Positions 42,240-49,971 of a stretch of 64,000 nt of DNA are shown here, piece after piece. Where the stretch lies: contig NZ_JAIOGQ010000006.1 in NCBI RefSeq assembly GCF_019904135.1, positions 91,789 through 155,788 on the forward strand. Direction: 5' to 3'. The position numbers were made by a program, and so were the translations under genes. Positions within the stretch are counted from its first letter, which is position 1, and every line of letters starts with the position of its first letter. The notes beneath the pieces were generated by a model that was not told the DNA's origin, did not search any database, and saw only the letters and a list, made by a program, of their open reading frames with translations. Source of the stretch: Paenibacillus caui (GTDB lineage: Bacteria; Bacillota; Bacilli; Paenibacillales; Paenibacillaceae).

Positions 42240-43517
42240 ATGACGAAACCATATGCGGAATTTTCGCCGTCTCAAAGAACGATTATGACACCGGGTCCTG
42301 TTGAAGTGGATCCCAGAGTGCTAAGAGCTTTGTCGTATCCGGTCCTGGGCCAATTCGATCCCGAGTTTACGGATATGATGAACGACGTAATGGAGATGCT
42401 GAGAGAGCTGTTTCAGACAACCAATCATTGGGCTTTCCCGGTTGACGGCACTTCCCGCTCCGGCATTGAAGCGGTGCTGACCAGCCTGATTGAGCCCGGC
42501 GATACCGTGCTTATCCCGATTTACGGCCGGTTCGGTCATTTGCTGCATGAGATTGCGGAACGCTGCGGCGCCAAAGTGGTAACGATCGAACGGGAGTGGG
42601 GAACCGTCTTTGCGCCGGAGGACGTCATAGCCGCCATTAAAGAATATCGTCCCGATGTCGTGGCTATGGTGCATGGAGAGACATCTACCGGACGGATGCA
42701 GCCTATGGAGGGAATCGGAGCGGCCTGCCGCGAGGTGGACGCCCTGCTTGTCGTCGATGCGGTCGCCACGATCGGGGGAGTTCCGGTCCTGACTGATGAA
42801 TGGCAAATCGACGCGGTGATCGGAGGAAGCCAGAAATGCATCTCCGTTCCTTCCGGCATGGCTCCTGTGACTTACAATGAACGGGCAGAACGCAAAATCA
42901 ACGCCCGCAAACAAGTAGAACGGGGACTCCGGACGGAGCCGGACGAGCCCGGAACTGCGGCTTCAGGGCCGAAGCTTCGGCAAATCCAGAGCAATTATCT
43001 GGACCTCAGCCAGCTGCAGGATTACTGGAGCCCTGCCCGGCTGAACCATCATACCGAAATGACCTCCATGCTATATGCGCTGCGCGAAGGCGTAAGAATT
43101 GTGCTGGCTGAAGGATTGGAGGAGCGCTTCGCCCGTCATCGCCTGCATGAAAAAGCGCTGGTGGCGGGACTTGCGGCGATGGGATTATGCCTGTACGGAG
43201 ATCCGGACTCCAAGCTGCCGGTCGTGACCTGTGTGAGCATCCCTGCCGGCATTGACGGAGAGCAAGTAAGAACAAAGCTGCTGCAGGATTTCGGGATCGA
43301 AATCGCCAGCTCTTTTGGGCCGCTGAAAGGAAAAATATGGCGGATCGGGACTATGGGCTACAGCTGCCGCCAAACGAATGTCCTGCATCTGCTCGGCGCG
43401 CTGGAAGCCGTCCTGATTCGCTGCGGGCACAAGCTGCCGGCCGGAGAGGCGCTGCAGGCGGCGCTTGACGTCTATGATGCGGTGACCGCTCCGGCCAAAG
43501 AGGGGGCTGTGCGTTGA
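42240..43517 (+). CDS. pucG: (S)-ureidoglycine-glyoxylate aminotransferase
   Basis: This 425-residue PLP-dependent class V aminotransferase resembles PucG, which transaminates ureidoglycine with glyoxylate to give oxalurate and glycine. Visible features: TPGPVEVDPRVLRALSYPVLG, the PLP region VDGTSRSGIEAVL, VVDAVATIGG (Asp pairing with the cofactor ring), and the Schiff-base Lys in GGSQKCISVPSG. The ATG at 42240 follows AGGGGGG by 8 nt. It lies directly after allC, as expected for the next pathway step. Alanine-glyoxylate or serine-glyoxylate transaminase are related alternatives. Confidence 0.9.
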   Translation: MTKPYAEFSPSQRTIMTPGPVEVDPRVLRALSYPVLGQFDPEFTDMMNDVMEMLRELFQTTNHWAFPVDGTSRSGIEAVLTSLIEPGDTVLIPIYGRFGHLLHEIAERCGAKVVTIEREWGTVFAPEDVIAAIKEYRPDVVAMVHGETSTGRMQPMEGIGAACREVDALLVVDAVATIGGVPVLTDEWQIDAVIGGSQKCISVPSGMAPVTYNERAERKINARKQVERGLRTEPDEPGTAASGPKLRQIQSNYLDLSQLQDYWSPARLNHHTEMTSMLYALREGVRIVLAEGLEERFARHRLHEKALVAGLAAMGLCLYGDPDSKLPVVTCVSIPAGIDGEQVRTKLLQDFGIEIASSFGPLKGKIWRIGTMGYSCRQTNVLHLLGALEAVLIRCGHKLPAGEALQAALDVYDAVTAPAKEGAVR

Positions 43518-44899
43518 GCGCAAAATTGATTTATAACGGCACGGTGCTGACGATGGACCCGGATAACCGGATTTTCAAGCCCGGTTATGTGTACATCGAG
43601 AACAACCTTATTCGCGAGGTCGGCGAATGGAAAGAGGATGGAAGCCTGGATCATCTGCTGAAACAGGCTTCCTTTCGCTACAATGCGGAAGGCAAGGCCG
43701 TCATTCCCGGCCTCGTCAACACCCATACGCATCTGTTCCAGACCTTCATGCGGGGGGTATCGGACCATCTGCCGCTTGCGCAGTGGCTGCGCGAAATTAT
43801 TTGGCCGATCAGCGTCGCGATGGAACCTGAGGATTTTTATTTGGCCGCTGTAATCGGCTGCATGGAAAATCTGAAATCCGGCGCTACGTATCTAATGGAC
43901 CATCATTATATCCATACTTCTCTGGAGAATACGGAAGGGGTCCTGCGGGCCATTGCAGATTCGGGAATCCGCGGGCATTTGGCCAGAGGAGGATCGGATC
44001 TTTGCGGAGAGCACCGTCTGCGCGAAACGGATGAGCAAATTTTCAGCCATACGGATGAGCTGCTGGACCGCTGGGAAGGCGAAGCGTCGGACCGGATCCG
44101 CATCGCGCTCGGTCCCCTTAACTTATACGCCTGCTCCCGCCCTTACCTGGAGAAAGCGGCCAAATTCAGCAAGGACCGCAATCTGATTTCCCATGTTCAT
44201 GTGGCGGAGACGAAGGAACAGATCGGCAATACGATGCAGAACTATGGCATGCGCAATCTGGAGCTGCTGAACGATATCGGCCTGCTGGGTGACAAAACGC
44301 AGGTCGTCCACGGCATCTGGCTGGATGACGGAGAGCTTGAGACGATAGCCAAACATAAGGCGACCGTTGTGCATTGCCCGGTTTCGAATATGTATCTTGC
44401 CTCCGGCGTTGCCAGAGTGCCCGAAATGCAGCGGATGGGTATTAATGTGGCGCTCGGCACAGACGGACCCGGCAGCAACAACTGCCAGGACAATCTGGAG
44501 GTGCTCAAGTTTACGGCTTGTCTGCATAAGGTGAACGCGCTTGATGCGACGCTGCTGCCTCCAATGGATGTGCTCCGGATGGCAACGATCAATGGAGCCA
44601 GAGCGATGGGCCGCGAGGACGAGCTAGGCAGTCTTGAGCCGGGGAAGAAAGCGGATGTCGTAACCGTGGATTTGATGAAGGCGCATATCGCTCCGGTTCA
44701 TCGGGTCAGCTCCGCGCTCGTATACAATGCAAACGGCAATGATGTGGATTTGGTCATCGTCAACGGCCAAATTGCGGTTGAGAGCGGAAAGTGCACGCTC
44801 GTTGACGAAGCGGAAATTTTGCGCCGCGCCCAGAGCCGCGTCGATGTTCTGCGGGGCAAGCTGGCCGCGCGTTATCCCGTATTCGGCGGCGACTTCTAA
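43514..44899 (+). CDS. Amidohydrolase (SsnA/AtzB-like purine deaminase candidate)
   Basis: This 461-residue amidohydrolase has HxH in VNTHTHLFQTFMRG, SGATYLMDHHYIHTS (the specificity loop related to the 8-oxoguanine deaminase/TrzN group), SHVHVAETKEQ, VHGIWLDDGE, and the Asp in ALGTDGPGSNNCQ. It is a distant paralogue of the enzyme at 37.2 kb. Guanine, a methylated aminopurine or S-adenosylhomocysteine-type substrates are possible. The TTG start overlaps the pucG stop (TTGA), with AGAGGGGG upstream, so the two are coupled. Confidence 0.8.
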   Translation: MSAKLIYNGTVLTMDPDNRIFKPGYVYIENNLIREVGEWKEDGSLDHLLKQASFRYNAEGKAVIPGLVNTHTHLFQTFMRGVSDHLPLAQWLREIIWPISVAMEPEDFYLAAVIGCMENLKSGATYLMDHHYIHTSLENTEGVLRAIADSGIRGHLARGGSDLCGEHRLRETDEQIFSHTDELLDRWEGEASDRIRIALGPLNLYACSRPYLEKAAKFSKDRNLISHVHVAETKEQIGNTMQNYGMRNLELLNDIGLLGDKTQVVHGIWLDDGELETIAKHKATVVHCPVSNMYLASGVARVPEMQRMGINVALGTDGPGSNNCQDNLEVLKFTACLHKVNALDATLLPPMDVLRMATINGARAMGREDELGSLEPGKKADVVTVDLMKAHIAPVHRVSSALVYNANGNDVDLVIVNGQIAVESGKCTLVDEAEILRRAQSRVDVLRGKLAARYPVFGGDF

Positions 44900-44931
44900 C
44901 AATAATCCAACAAGAAAGATGGGATGATACC

Positions 44932-45927
44932 ATGCAAACGACCAGACTTCACGATCCGGTACTGGAAAATGATTGGCACGCCGTCTATTTGGCCTCCGAG
45001 CTGAAGGATAAGCCGGTGGGCGTAATTCTTCTGGGGGAAAGAATCGCTTTATTCCGGAACTCCGAAGGCGTTCATGCCCTGCAGGATTTGTGTGTGCACC
45101 GCGGCGCGATGCTATCGGAAGGGTGGATAAAAGGGGAGTCCCTGGTCTGTCCTTACCACGGCTGGCAGTACGACTCCTCCGGCCAATGCGTCTGTATTCC
45201 GGCGCAGCCCAAGGGGGAGAGAATCCCGCCAAGAGCCAAAGCGGTAGCCTATGCCTGCGAGGAGAAGTACGGATTTATTTGGGTATGCATCGGCGAGCCC
45301 TCGGGCCCTGTTCCCCACCTGGAGTATTTTGCGAATCCCGAGTATCGCCCGCTTCCTTGCGGTCCATACCATGTAAAAGCGGCAGGAACAAGAGTCGTTG
45401 AGAACTTTACGGATTTTGCCCATCTGATGTTCGTTCATCAGGATTTGCTCGGACATCCGGATTATGCGGAGCTGCCGCCGATCGAGGTACATAAAGAAGA
45501 TGGCCGGATATATATCGAAAATATCCCGATTTTCCAGCCGGTGGCGCATTCGGGTTCGGATAAAAAAGAAGGGACGACCTACGTATACCGCAAAGAGGTT
45601 TATCGTCCTTTATCCGGCTGGCTTTCCAAAACCGATCCGAGCAATGGGCAAACGCTGTGGATATTGCTGACGGTAGCTCCGGTGTCCGCGGACGAGTGCA
45701 AGGTCTTTATGATGGTATCCCGGAACTACGGGTTCGATGTGCCTGACGAGAATTTTATCAAATTTCAGGATATCGTCTTCGACCAGGATGCCCGTGTCAT
45801 TGAGACGCAAAAGCCCGAGCTGCTTCCGCTGGATCTGCAGGCCGAACTGAATCATCGCGTCGATATTTTTTCTGTCGCCTACCGCAGGTGGTTGAAAGAA
45901 CTGGGAGTTGTCATAGGGACGGTCTGA
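44932..45927 (+). CDS. Rieske non-heme iron oxygenase (copy 1)
   Basis: This 331-residue oxygenase alpha-subunit-like protein has a Rieske [2Fe-2S] domain ligated by C54/H56 and C73/H76 (CVH ... CPYH). The mononuclear iron site is ENFTDFAHLMFVH, with D161, H164 and H169. Homologues include ring-hydroxylating and O- or N-demethylating oxygenases such as the methylxanthine demethylases NdmA/NdmB, of similar size. No dedicated ferredoxin or reductase gene is nearby. The context suggests oxidation or N-demethylation of a purine, but that is inference. It ends the first stretch of the purine block. Confidence 0.85.
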   Translation: MQTTRLHDPVLENDWHAVYLASELKDKPVGVILLGERIALFRNSEGVHALQDLCVHRGAMLSEGWIKGESLVCPYHGWQYDSSGQCVCIPAQPKGERIPPRAKAVAYACEEKYGFIWVCIGEPSGPVPHLEYFANPEYRPLPCGPYHVKAAGTRVVENFTDFAHLMFVHQDLLGHPDYAELPPIEVHKEDGRIYIENIPIFQPVAHSGSDKKEGTTYVYRKEVYRPLSGWLSKTDPSNGQTLWILLTVAPVSADECKVFMMVSRNYGFDVPDENFIKFQDIVFDQDARVIETQKPELLPLDLQAELNHRVDIFSVAYRRWLKELGVVIGTV

Positions 45928-45935
45928 CATAATAG

Positions 45936-45952
45936 TGTAATATAACATGACA
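45936..45952. promoter_or_regulatory. GlnR/TnrA-type nitrogen box (site 6)
   Basis: TGTAATATAACATGACA matches TGTNA-N7-TNACA fully. It starts 8 bases after the Rieske stop and precedes the promoter of the binding-protein gene. Confidence 0.65.
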
Positions 45953-45991
45953 TATCTGGAATAAATACAATTTACTCTTCTTAAATTGTTG

Positions 45992-46047
45992 AGAATTACA
46001 ATTCTATGTTAGATAGATTGACTCATTTTTAACGTGAAAATTATAAT
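45992..46047 (+). promoter_or_regulatory. Promoter of the binding-protein gene with adjacent palindrome
   Basis: TTGACT (46018-46023) and TATAAT (46042-46047) with 18-bp spacing form a good sigma-A promoter. A perfect palindrome AGAATT-AC-AATTCT lies at 45992-46005, just upstream of the -35 box; together with nitrogen site 6 it suggests two inputs. Confidence 0.6.
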
Positions 46048-46100
46048 CCTTGTATAAAATCAAGACACAAATTAGAAGAGGCCAAACGGAGGGGAGAACC

Positions 46101-47159
46101 ATGAAAGGTTATTTCACACGTAATTCCAGGAAGAGCAGTGTTGTATTATTGCTCAGTATTGTTCTGTTAATGAGCATCTTGAGCGCATGCGGCAGCAAGT
46201 CGTCAAACTCGTCAAGTCCTTCGGGAGAATCAAGCGGGCCAGCTGCTTCCGGCGCTTCTGCGGCGCCTGAAGTCAAAAAAGCAACACTCGTTCTGAACTG
46301 GTTCCCGGAACCGGAACATGGCGGCAACTTTGCCGCTCTTGCCAAAGGATATTATAAGGATGCAGGCTTTGATATGACACTTATGCCTGGCGGTCCTTCC
46401 GTTTCATCCACCCAAATCGTTGCTTCAGGCAAAGCGGAATTCGGCATGGCGAACGGCGATGACATTTTGGTGGCAAGAGAACAGGGCATTCCGATTGTGG
46501 CCATCGCAACAGCGTTCCAAAAAAGTCCGCAGGCTCTTTTCTATCATAAAGGGTCGGGCATTTCGGACTTCTCCGATTTAAACGGCCATGATGTGTATGT
46601 GGCAGCGACAGCAAGCTACTGGCAGTTTATGAAGAACAAATACAAGCTGGATAAAGCGCAGGAAATGAAGTATACAGGTTCCCTGGTGAACTTCCTCAAC
46701 GATCCGAACGCCGTGATTCAGGGTTACGTCACTTCCGAAACTTACACGCTGAATCAGCAAAAGATAGATTACGGCATTCTGCTGAATGCCGATTCCGGTT
46801 ATAACATCTACGCCGGCGTTTACTTTACGACCGAGAAGATGATCAAGGAACATCCAGAACAAGTGAAGGCCTTCGTTGAAGCTTCGGTTAAAGGCTGGGA
46901 CTACTACAAGGATCATTCGGACGAAATCAACCCGGAAATTCAAAAGGCAAATCCTGATATGAGCCTCGATATGATGAAATACAGTGTCGAGAAGGGTGCA
47001 GAGTTCGCCTATGGCGGAGATGCTGCAACAATGGGAACAGGGGTTATTACAGAAGCCCGCTGGTCGGAACTGCAAAAGCAGCTTCTGGACGTGGGTGTCA
47101 TCAAGAAAAACGAAGATATCAACAAGGCGTTTACGACTCAGTTCCTGCCATCAAAATAA
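46101..47159 (+). CDS. ABC transporter substrate-binding lipoprotein (SsuA/NMT1-THI5-like)
   Basis: This 352-residue lipoprotein has the signal VVLLLSIVLLMSILSAC with a lipobox Cys, a Ser-rich linker, and a mature domain starting KKATLVLNWFPEPEHGGNFAALAKGYYKDAGFDMTLMPGG, the hallmark of the NMT1/THI5/SsuA class that binds nitrate, sulfonates, pyrimidine precursors or riboflavin. It fits the ATPase and permease at 30.5-32.2 kb, which have no binding protein of their own. The likely ligand is a purine or ureide. The ATG at 46101 is preceded by GGAGGGGAG; the frame extends upstream without a signal. Confidence 0.87.
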   Translation: MKGYFTRNSRKSSVVLLLSIVLLMSILSACGSKSSNSSSPSGESSGPAASGASAAPEVKKATLVLNWFPEPEHGGNFAALAKGYYKDAGFDMTLMPGGPSVSSTQIVASGKAEFGMANGDDILVAREQGIPIVAIATAFQKSPQALFYHKGSGISDFSDLNGHDVYVAATASYWQFMKNKYKLDKAQEMKYTGSLVNFLNDPNAVIQGYVTSETYTLNQQKIDYGILLNADSGYNIYAGVYFTTEKMIKEHPEQVKAFVEASVKGWDYYKDHSDEINPEIQKANPDMSLDMMKYSVEKGAEFAYGGDAATMGTGVITEARWSELQKQLLDVGVIKKNEDINKAFTTQFLPSK

Positions 47160-47173
47160 TATAGGGATTGGAT

Positions 47174-47199
47174 AAGGGGAAGCGGGAGCTTCCCCTTTT
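47174..47199 (+). terminator. Terminator between the binding protein and Rieske copy 2
   Basis: AAGGGGAAGC and GCTTCCCCTT form a perfect 10-bp stem with a GGGA loop and a TTTTC tail. It should limit read-through and make the binding protein more abundant than the oxygenase. Confidence 0.7.
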
Positions 47200-47243
47200 C
47201 ACTAAGGCCGCCATGCAAAGATTACGTTAAGGAGGAGAAGCTC

Positions 47244-48317
47244 ATGCTGCAAACCGAACATCCCGTACTCCGAAAATTCTATTATCCCGTCATCCCTATG
47301 TCCGAGCTGAAGGATGGACCCAAACCGATCACGATGTTTGGCCAGCCGCTTGTGGTGTGGCTTGATGAGGCTGGCAAGCCAGCCGCTGCCGTAGACCGCT
47401 GCTGCCACCGTTCCGCCAAGCTGTCCAAGGGGACGATCAGAAACGGGAGCGTCGTTTGTCCATACCACGGCTGGGCTTTTAACGGGGAAGGAAAATGCAC
47501 CTATTTTCCCCAATCCAAACTGGAGAACCCGCCAAAGGTATATAAAATCAAGGCTTACCGGTGCGAGGAACGCTACGGCTATGTATGGGTTGCGCTGGAA
47601 GAGCCTTTGACGGGCATTCCAGAGTTCAAGCGGTTCGGCGAACCCGGCTTCCGGCAGATTCATGAATTTTACCATGTGGTGAACTGCTCGGGGCTGCGGA
47701 TGATGGAGAACTCGTTCGACAACGCCCATATCGCTTTCGTGCATCACAATACGTTCGGCGATAACAACGACCCGATTCCGGCGGAGATCAATCTGGTTCA
47801 GAACGAATGGGGCTTCGAAATGTTCAGCGAGATCAACGTGACGAACAAGCTGAACAAGGAAGTCAAGGCGATAAATGTGGAAAGCGATGAGACGGTCCGC
47901 ACCACGCATTCCAGATGGTTTATGCCATTTATCCGCCAGACGGATATTACCTATCCGACCGGTCTGGTAAATTCCATCGTAACCTGCGTTACGCCGATCG
48001 AAGAAGGTTCCTGCATGCTGACCCAGTTTGTGTTCCGGAACGATACGGAGGAGCAGGTGCCTGCGGAGAAGGTCATCGCCTTCGACCGCGCCGTGGTGGC
48101 TGAAGACCTGGAGGTGCTGGAGTCCACGGAGCCCAATGTGGCGCTTGATGTAACGCAGCGGCTGGAGACGCACATGTATTCGGATAAGCCGGGCATCGTC
48201 ATGCGCGAGATGCTGCTGAAGCTGCTGGAGAGCCACGGCGAGCGCGAAACGCTGCCGCAGCTGAATCCGCCGCAGCTGTACAAAATGGAAATTTTGGATC
48301 CGGTAAAAGAGCAGTGA
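47244..48317 (+). CDS. Rieske non-heme iron oxygenase (copy 2)
   Basis: This 357-residue Rieske oxygenase has cluster ligands C53/H55 and C72/H75 (CCH ... CPYH) and a mononuclear site MENSFDNAHIAFVH with D159, H162 and H167. It is clearly diverged from copy 1, so the two probably act on different positions or substrates rather than forming a simple duplication. Length fits single-component alpha-subunits of the demethylase or pheophorbide-oxygenase-like group. AAGGAGGAG precedes the ATG. No reductase is encoded in the window. Confidence 0.85.
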   Translation: MLQTEHPVLRKFYYPVIPMSELKDGPKPITMFGQPLVVWLDEAGKPAAAVDRCCHRSAKLSKGTIRNGSVVCPYHGWAFNGEGKCTYFPQSKLENPPKVYKIKAYRCEERYGYVWVALEEPLTGIPEFKRFGEPGFRQIHEFYHVVNCSGLRMMENSFDNAHIAFVHHNTFGDNNDPIPAEINLVQNEWGFEMFSEINVTNKLNKEVKAINVESDETVRTTHSRWFMPFIRQTDITYPTGLVNSIVTCVTPIEEGSCMLTQFVFRNDTEEQVPAEKVIAFDRAVVAEDLEVLESTEPNVALDVTQRLETHMYSDKPGIVMREMLLKLLESHGERETLPQLNPPQLYKMEILDPVKEQ

Positions 48318-48326
48318 GAACAAGCA

Positions 48327-48372
48327 CCCGCAAATGACATTCCTACCTGGGCAGGCGATGTCATTTGCCGGG
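48327..48372. terminator. Bidirectional terminator between Rieske copy 2 and the yesN-like gene
   Basis: CCCG-AAATGACAT pairs with ATGTCATTT-CCGGG. The right arm overlaps the last codons of the convergent response-regulator gene, and TTTATTTTTTTT follows on the plus strand. Confidence 0.7.
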
Positions 48373-49971
48373 CGCTTTATTTTTTTTCCGAAATTCTCTC
48401 GGCGAGAGCCCCGTCAATCTGCCAAAGATTTTGCTGAAATAGCGGCTGTCCTGATACCCGACCATGCCGGCAATTTGGGAAATGGAATATTGGTCGCCCG
48501 ACAGTAAAACCTTGGCATTCTCGACCCGAAGCCGTTCGATGTAGTCGGAGATATTTTCCTGAAATTCCTGCTTGAACTTCCGCGAAATGTACTCCCGGCT
48601 GATGAAGAATAGATCGGCGATATCCTGGAGCATCAAATTTTGATCATAGCTGCTGTCGATATACGCTTTAATTTCATGGATCACATGGTGATCCTTTTGC
48701 TTCCGCTCCCGCAAGGCGGCGGCCAGCTCCATGCAAGCCATGGTCAGCTCTTTCTTCCATAAGGCGATATCGAAGGTGCCTTCCTCATCGAAAGGAAACA
48801 TTAGGCGCTGGTCGTTCTCCTGAAAAGGGGGCGGAGCGCCTTCCTCCAGGAACAGCTTGCTCATCAGTACATAAAGCTCGGAGCGCCAGCTGTTCAGATG
48901 CTCGGGCGTGATCGCCGCAAGGCTGTTTACGGCCTCGATCCACCTGCCGACCGCAGCTTCGATCTGCCTCTGGTTTCCGCCCCGGATGGCCAGGGAAATC
49001 CGATCACCGTAGTCGGCGAGCAGAAGTCTCACGTCATGCGCAGGTTTGTCGCCGGAAAACGTATAGAGCCGCGTTCTTCCCTGCAAATAATTGATCTCCT
49101 TCAACGTTTGCCTGGCTTCGTCAAAGGAGCTGCATAACCCTTCCGGAAAAGGCTTGACCTGTCCTGCGGCAAAATGGAAGCGGATATGCAGAATTTTCCG
49201 AAATGCTTCGTTGGCTGCGGCCAGCTTTCGCGGCAAGGACTCAAAATCGCGCAGCAGAATGAACACGATCTCATTCTCGTAACCGGTGTGCCTGAAAGCG
49301 TAGCCATTGCCCGTTTCGCCAATGACCTCGTTGCAGACGTTGGTGATCAGGAAATACAGCAAATCGGGATTGCTTTCAAACTTGGTTAACGTGCCGCGAG
49401 GCAAAGGCTCGGTGTTCAGCACGACCACCTGGCAGTGACGGATGCCGGACCAGTTAAATTCCTTGACAAGCTCCTCCTGGATCGACTTGAAGTAGGAGGG
49501 CTGGGAGAGCGCACTCGACAGCATTTTTTCCCGAAATACGGGCTTGCTCTGATTCCGCTCGACGAGCTGCCGAATATGCACCTGCAGCTTGGACTCTTCC
49601 TCCTTCCAGGCGGCAATGGCTTTATGCAGAGACTCAAGCAGCTCGTTTTGGTTGATCGGCTTCAGCAAATAGTCGATTCCGCCGTATTTCATCGTATGGC
49701 GGACATAGGGATAGTCATCATAGCCGCTAATGACGATGGTCTTGGAGCTTGGAGCATATTCGTGAATCCATTCCACCAGCGCCATGCCGTCCATTTGAGG
49801 CATCTTCATATCCGTGAAAATAATTTCCGGCTTTTCCCGCTTGATGATTTCCATCGCTGACACGCCGTCAGGCGCCTCATACAGCCGATCGATCGGGAGC
49901 GCATCCCAATCCACAAGCAATCTTATCGAATCTCTGACATCCTCTTCATCATCAACAATCAACACTTTCAT
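48361..49971 (-). CDS. Response regulator with AraC-type DNA-binding domain (YesN-like)
   Basis: This 536-residue regulator has a receiver domain at residues 1-120 (MKVLIVDDEEDVRDSI with the acidic pocket, IIFTDMKMPQMDG with the phospho-acceptor Asp, VISGYDD, and the Lys in DYLLKPI), a long middle region, and a C-terminal AraC pair of helix-turn-helix motifs (MLQDIADLFFISREYISRKFKQE, YSISQIAGMVGYQDSRYFSKIF). It starts at ATG 49971 behind GGAGGAGG and overlaps the kinase gene end by 20 bases. It should activate the divergent sugar transporter. Confidence 0.9.
   Translation of the reverse strand: MKVLIVDDEEDVRDSIRLLVDWDALPIDRLYEAPDGVSAMEIIKREKPEIIFTDMKMPQMDGMALVEWIHEYAPSSKTIVISGYDDYPYVRHTMKYGGIDYLLKPINQNELLESLHKAIAAWKEEESKLQVHIRQLVERNQSKPVFREKMLSSALSQPSYFKSIQEELVKEFNWSGIRHCQVVVLNTEPLPRGTLTKFESNPDLLYFLITNVCNEVIGETGNGYAFRHTGYENEIVFILLRDFESLPRKLAAANEAFRKILHIRFHFAAGQVKPFPEGLCSSFDEARQTLKEINYLQGRTRLYTFSGDKPAHDVRLLLADYGDRISLAIRGGNQRQIEAAVGRWIEAVNSLAAITPEHLNSWRSELYVLMSKLFLEEGAPPPFQENDQRLMFPFDEEGTFDIALWKKELTMACMELAAALRERKQKDHHVIHEIKAYIDSSYDQNLMLQDIADLFFISREYISRKFKQEFQENISDYIERLRVENAKVLLSGDQYSISQIAGMVGYQDSRYFSKIFGRLTGLSPREFRKKNKAPGK

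Noticed and set aside
28161..44899. A triazine (atrazine/melamine) degradation cluster
   Set aside because: AtzB-, AtzC- and amidase-like enzymes are present, but neighbouring uraH, uraD, allB and allC show a purine/ureide pathway, and no cyanuric acid hydrolase was seen.
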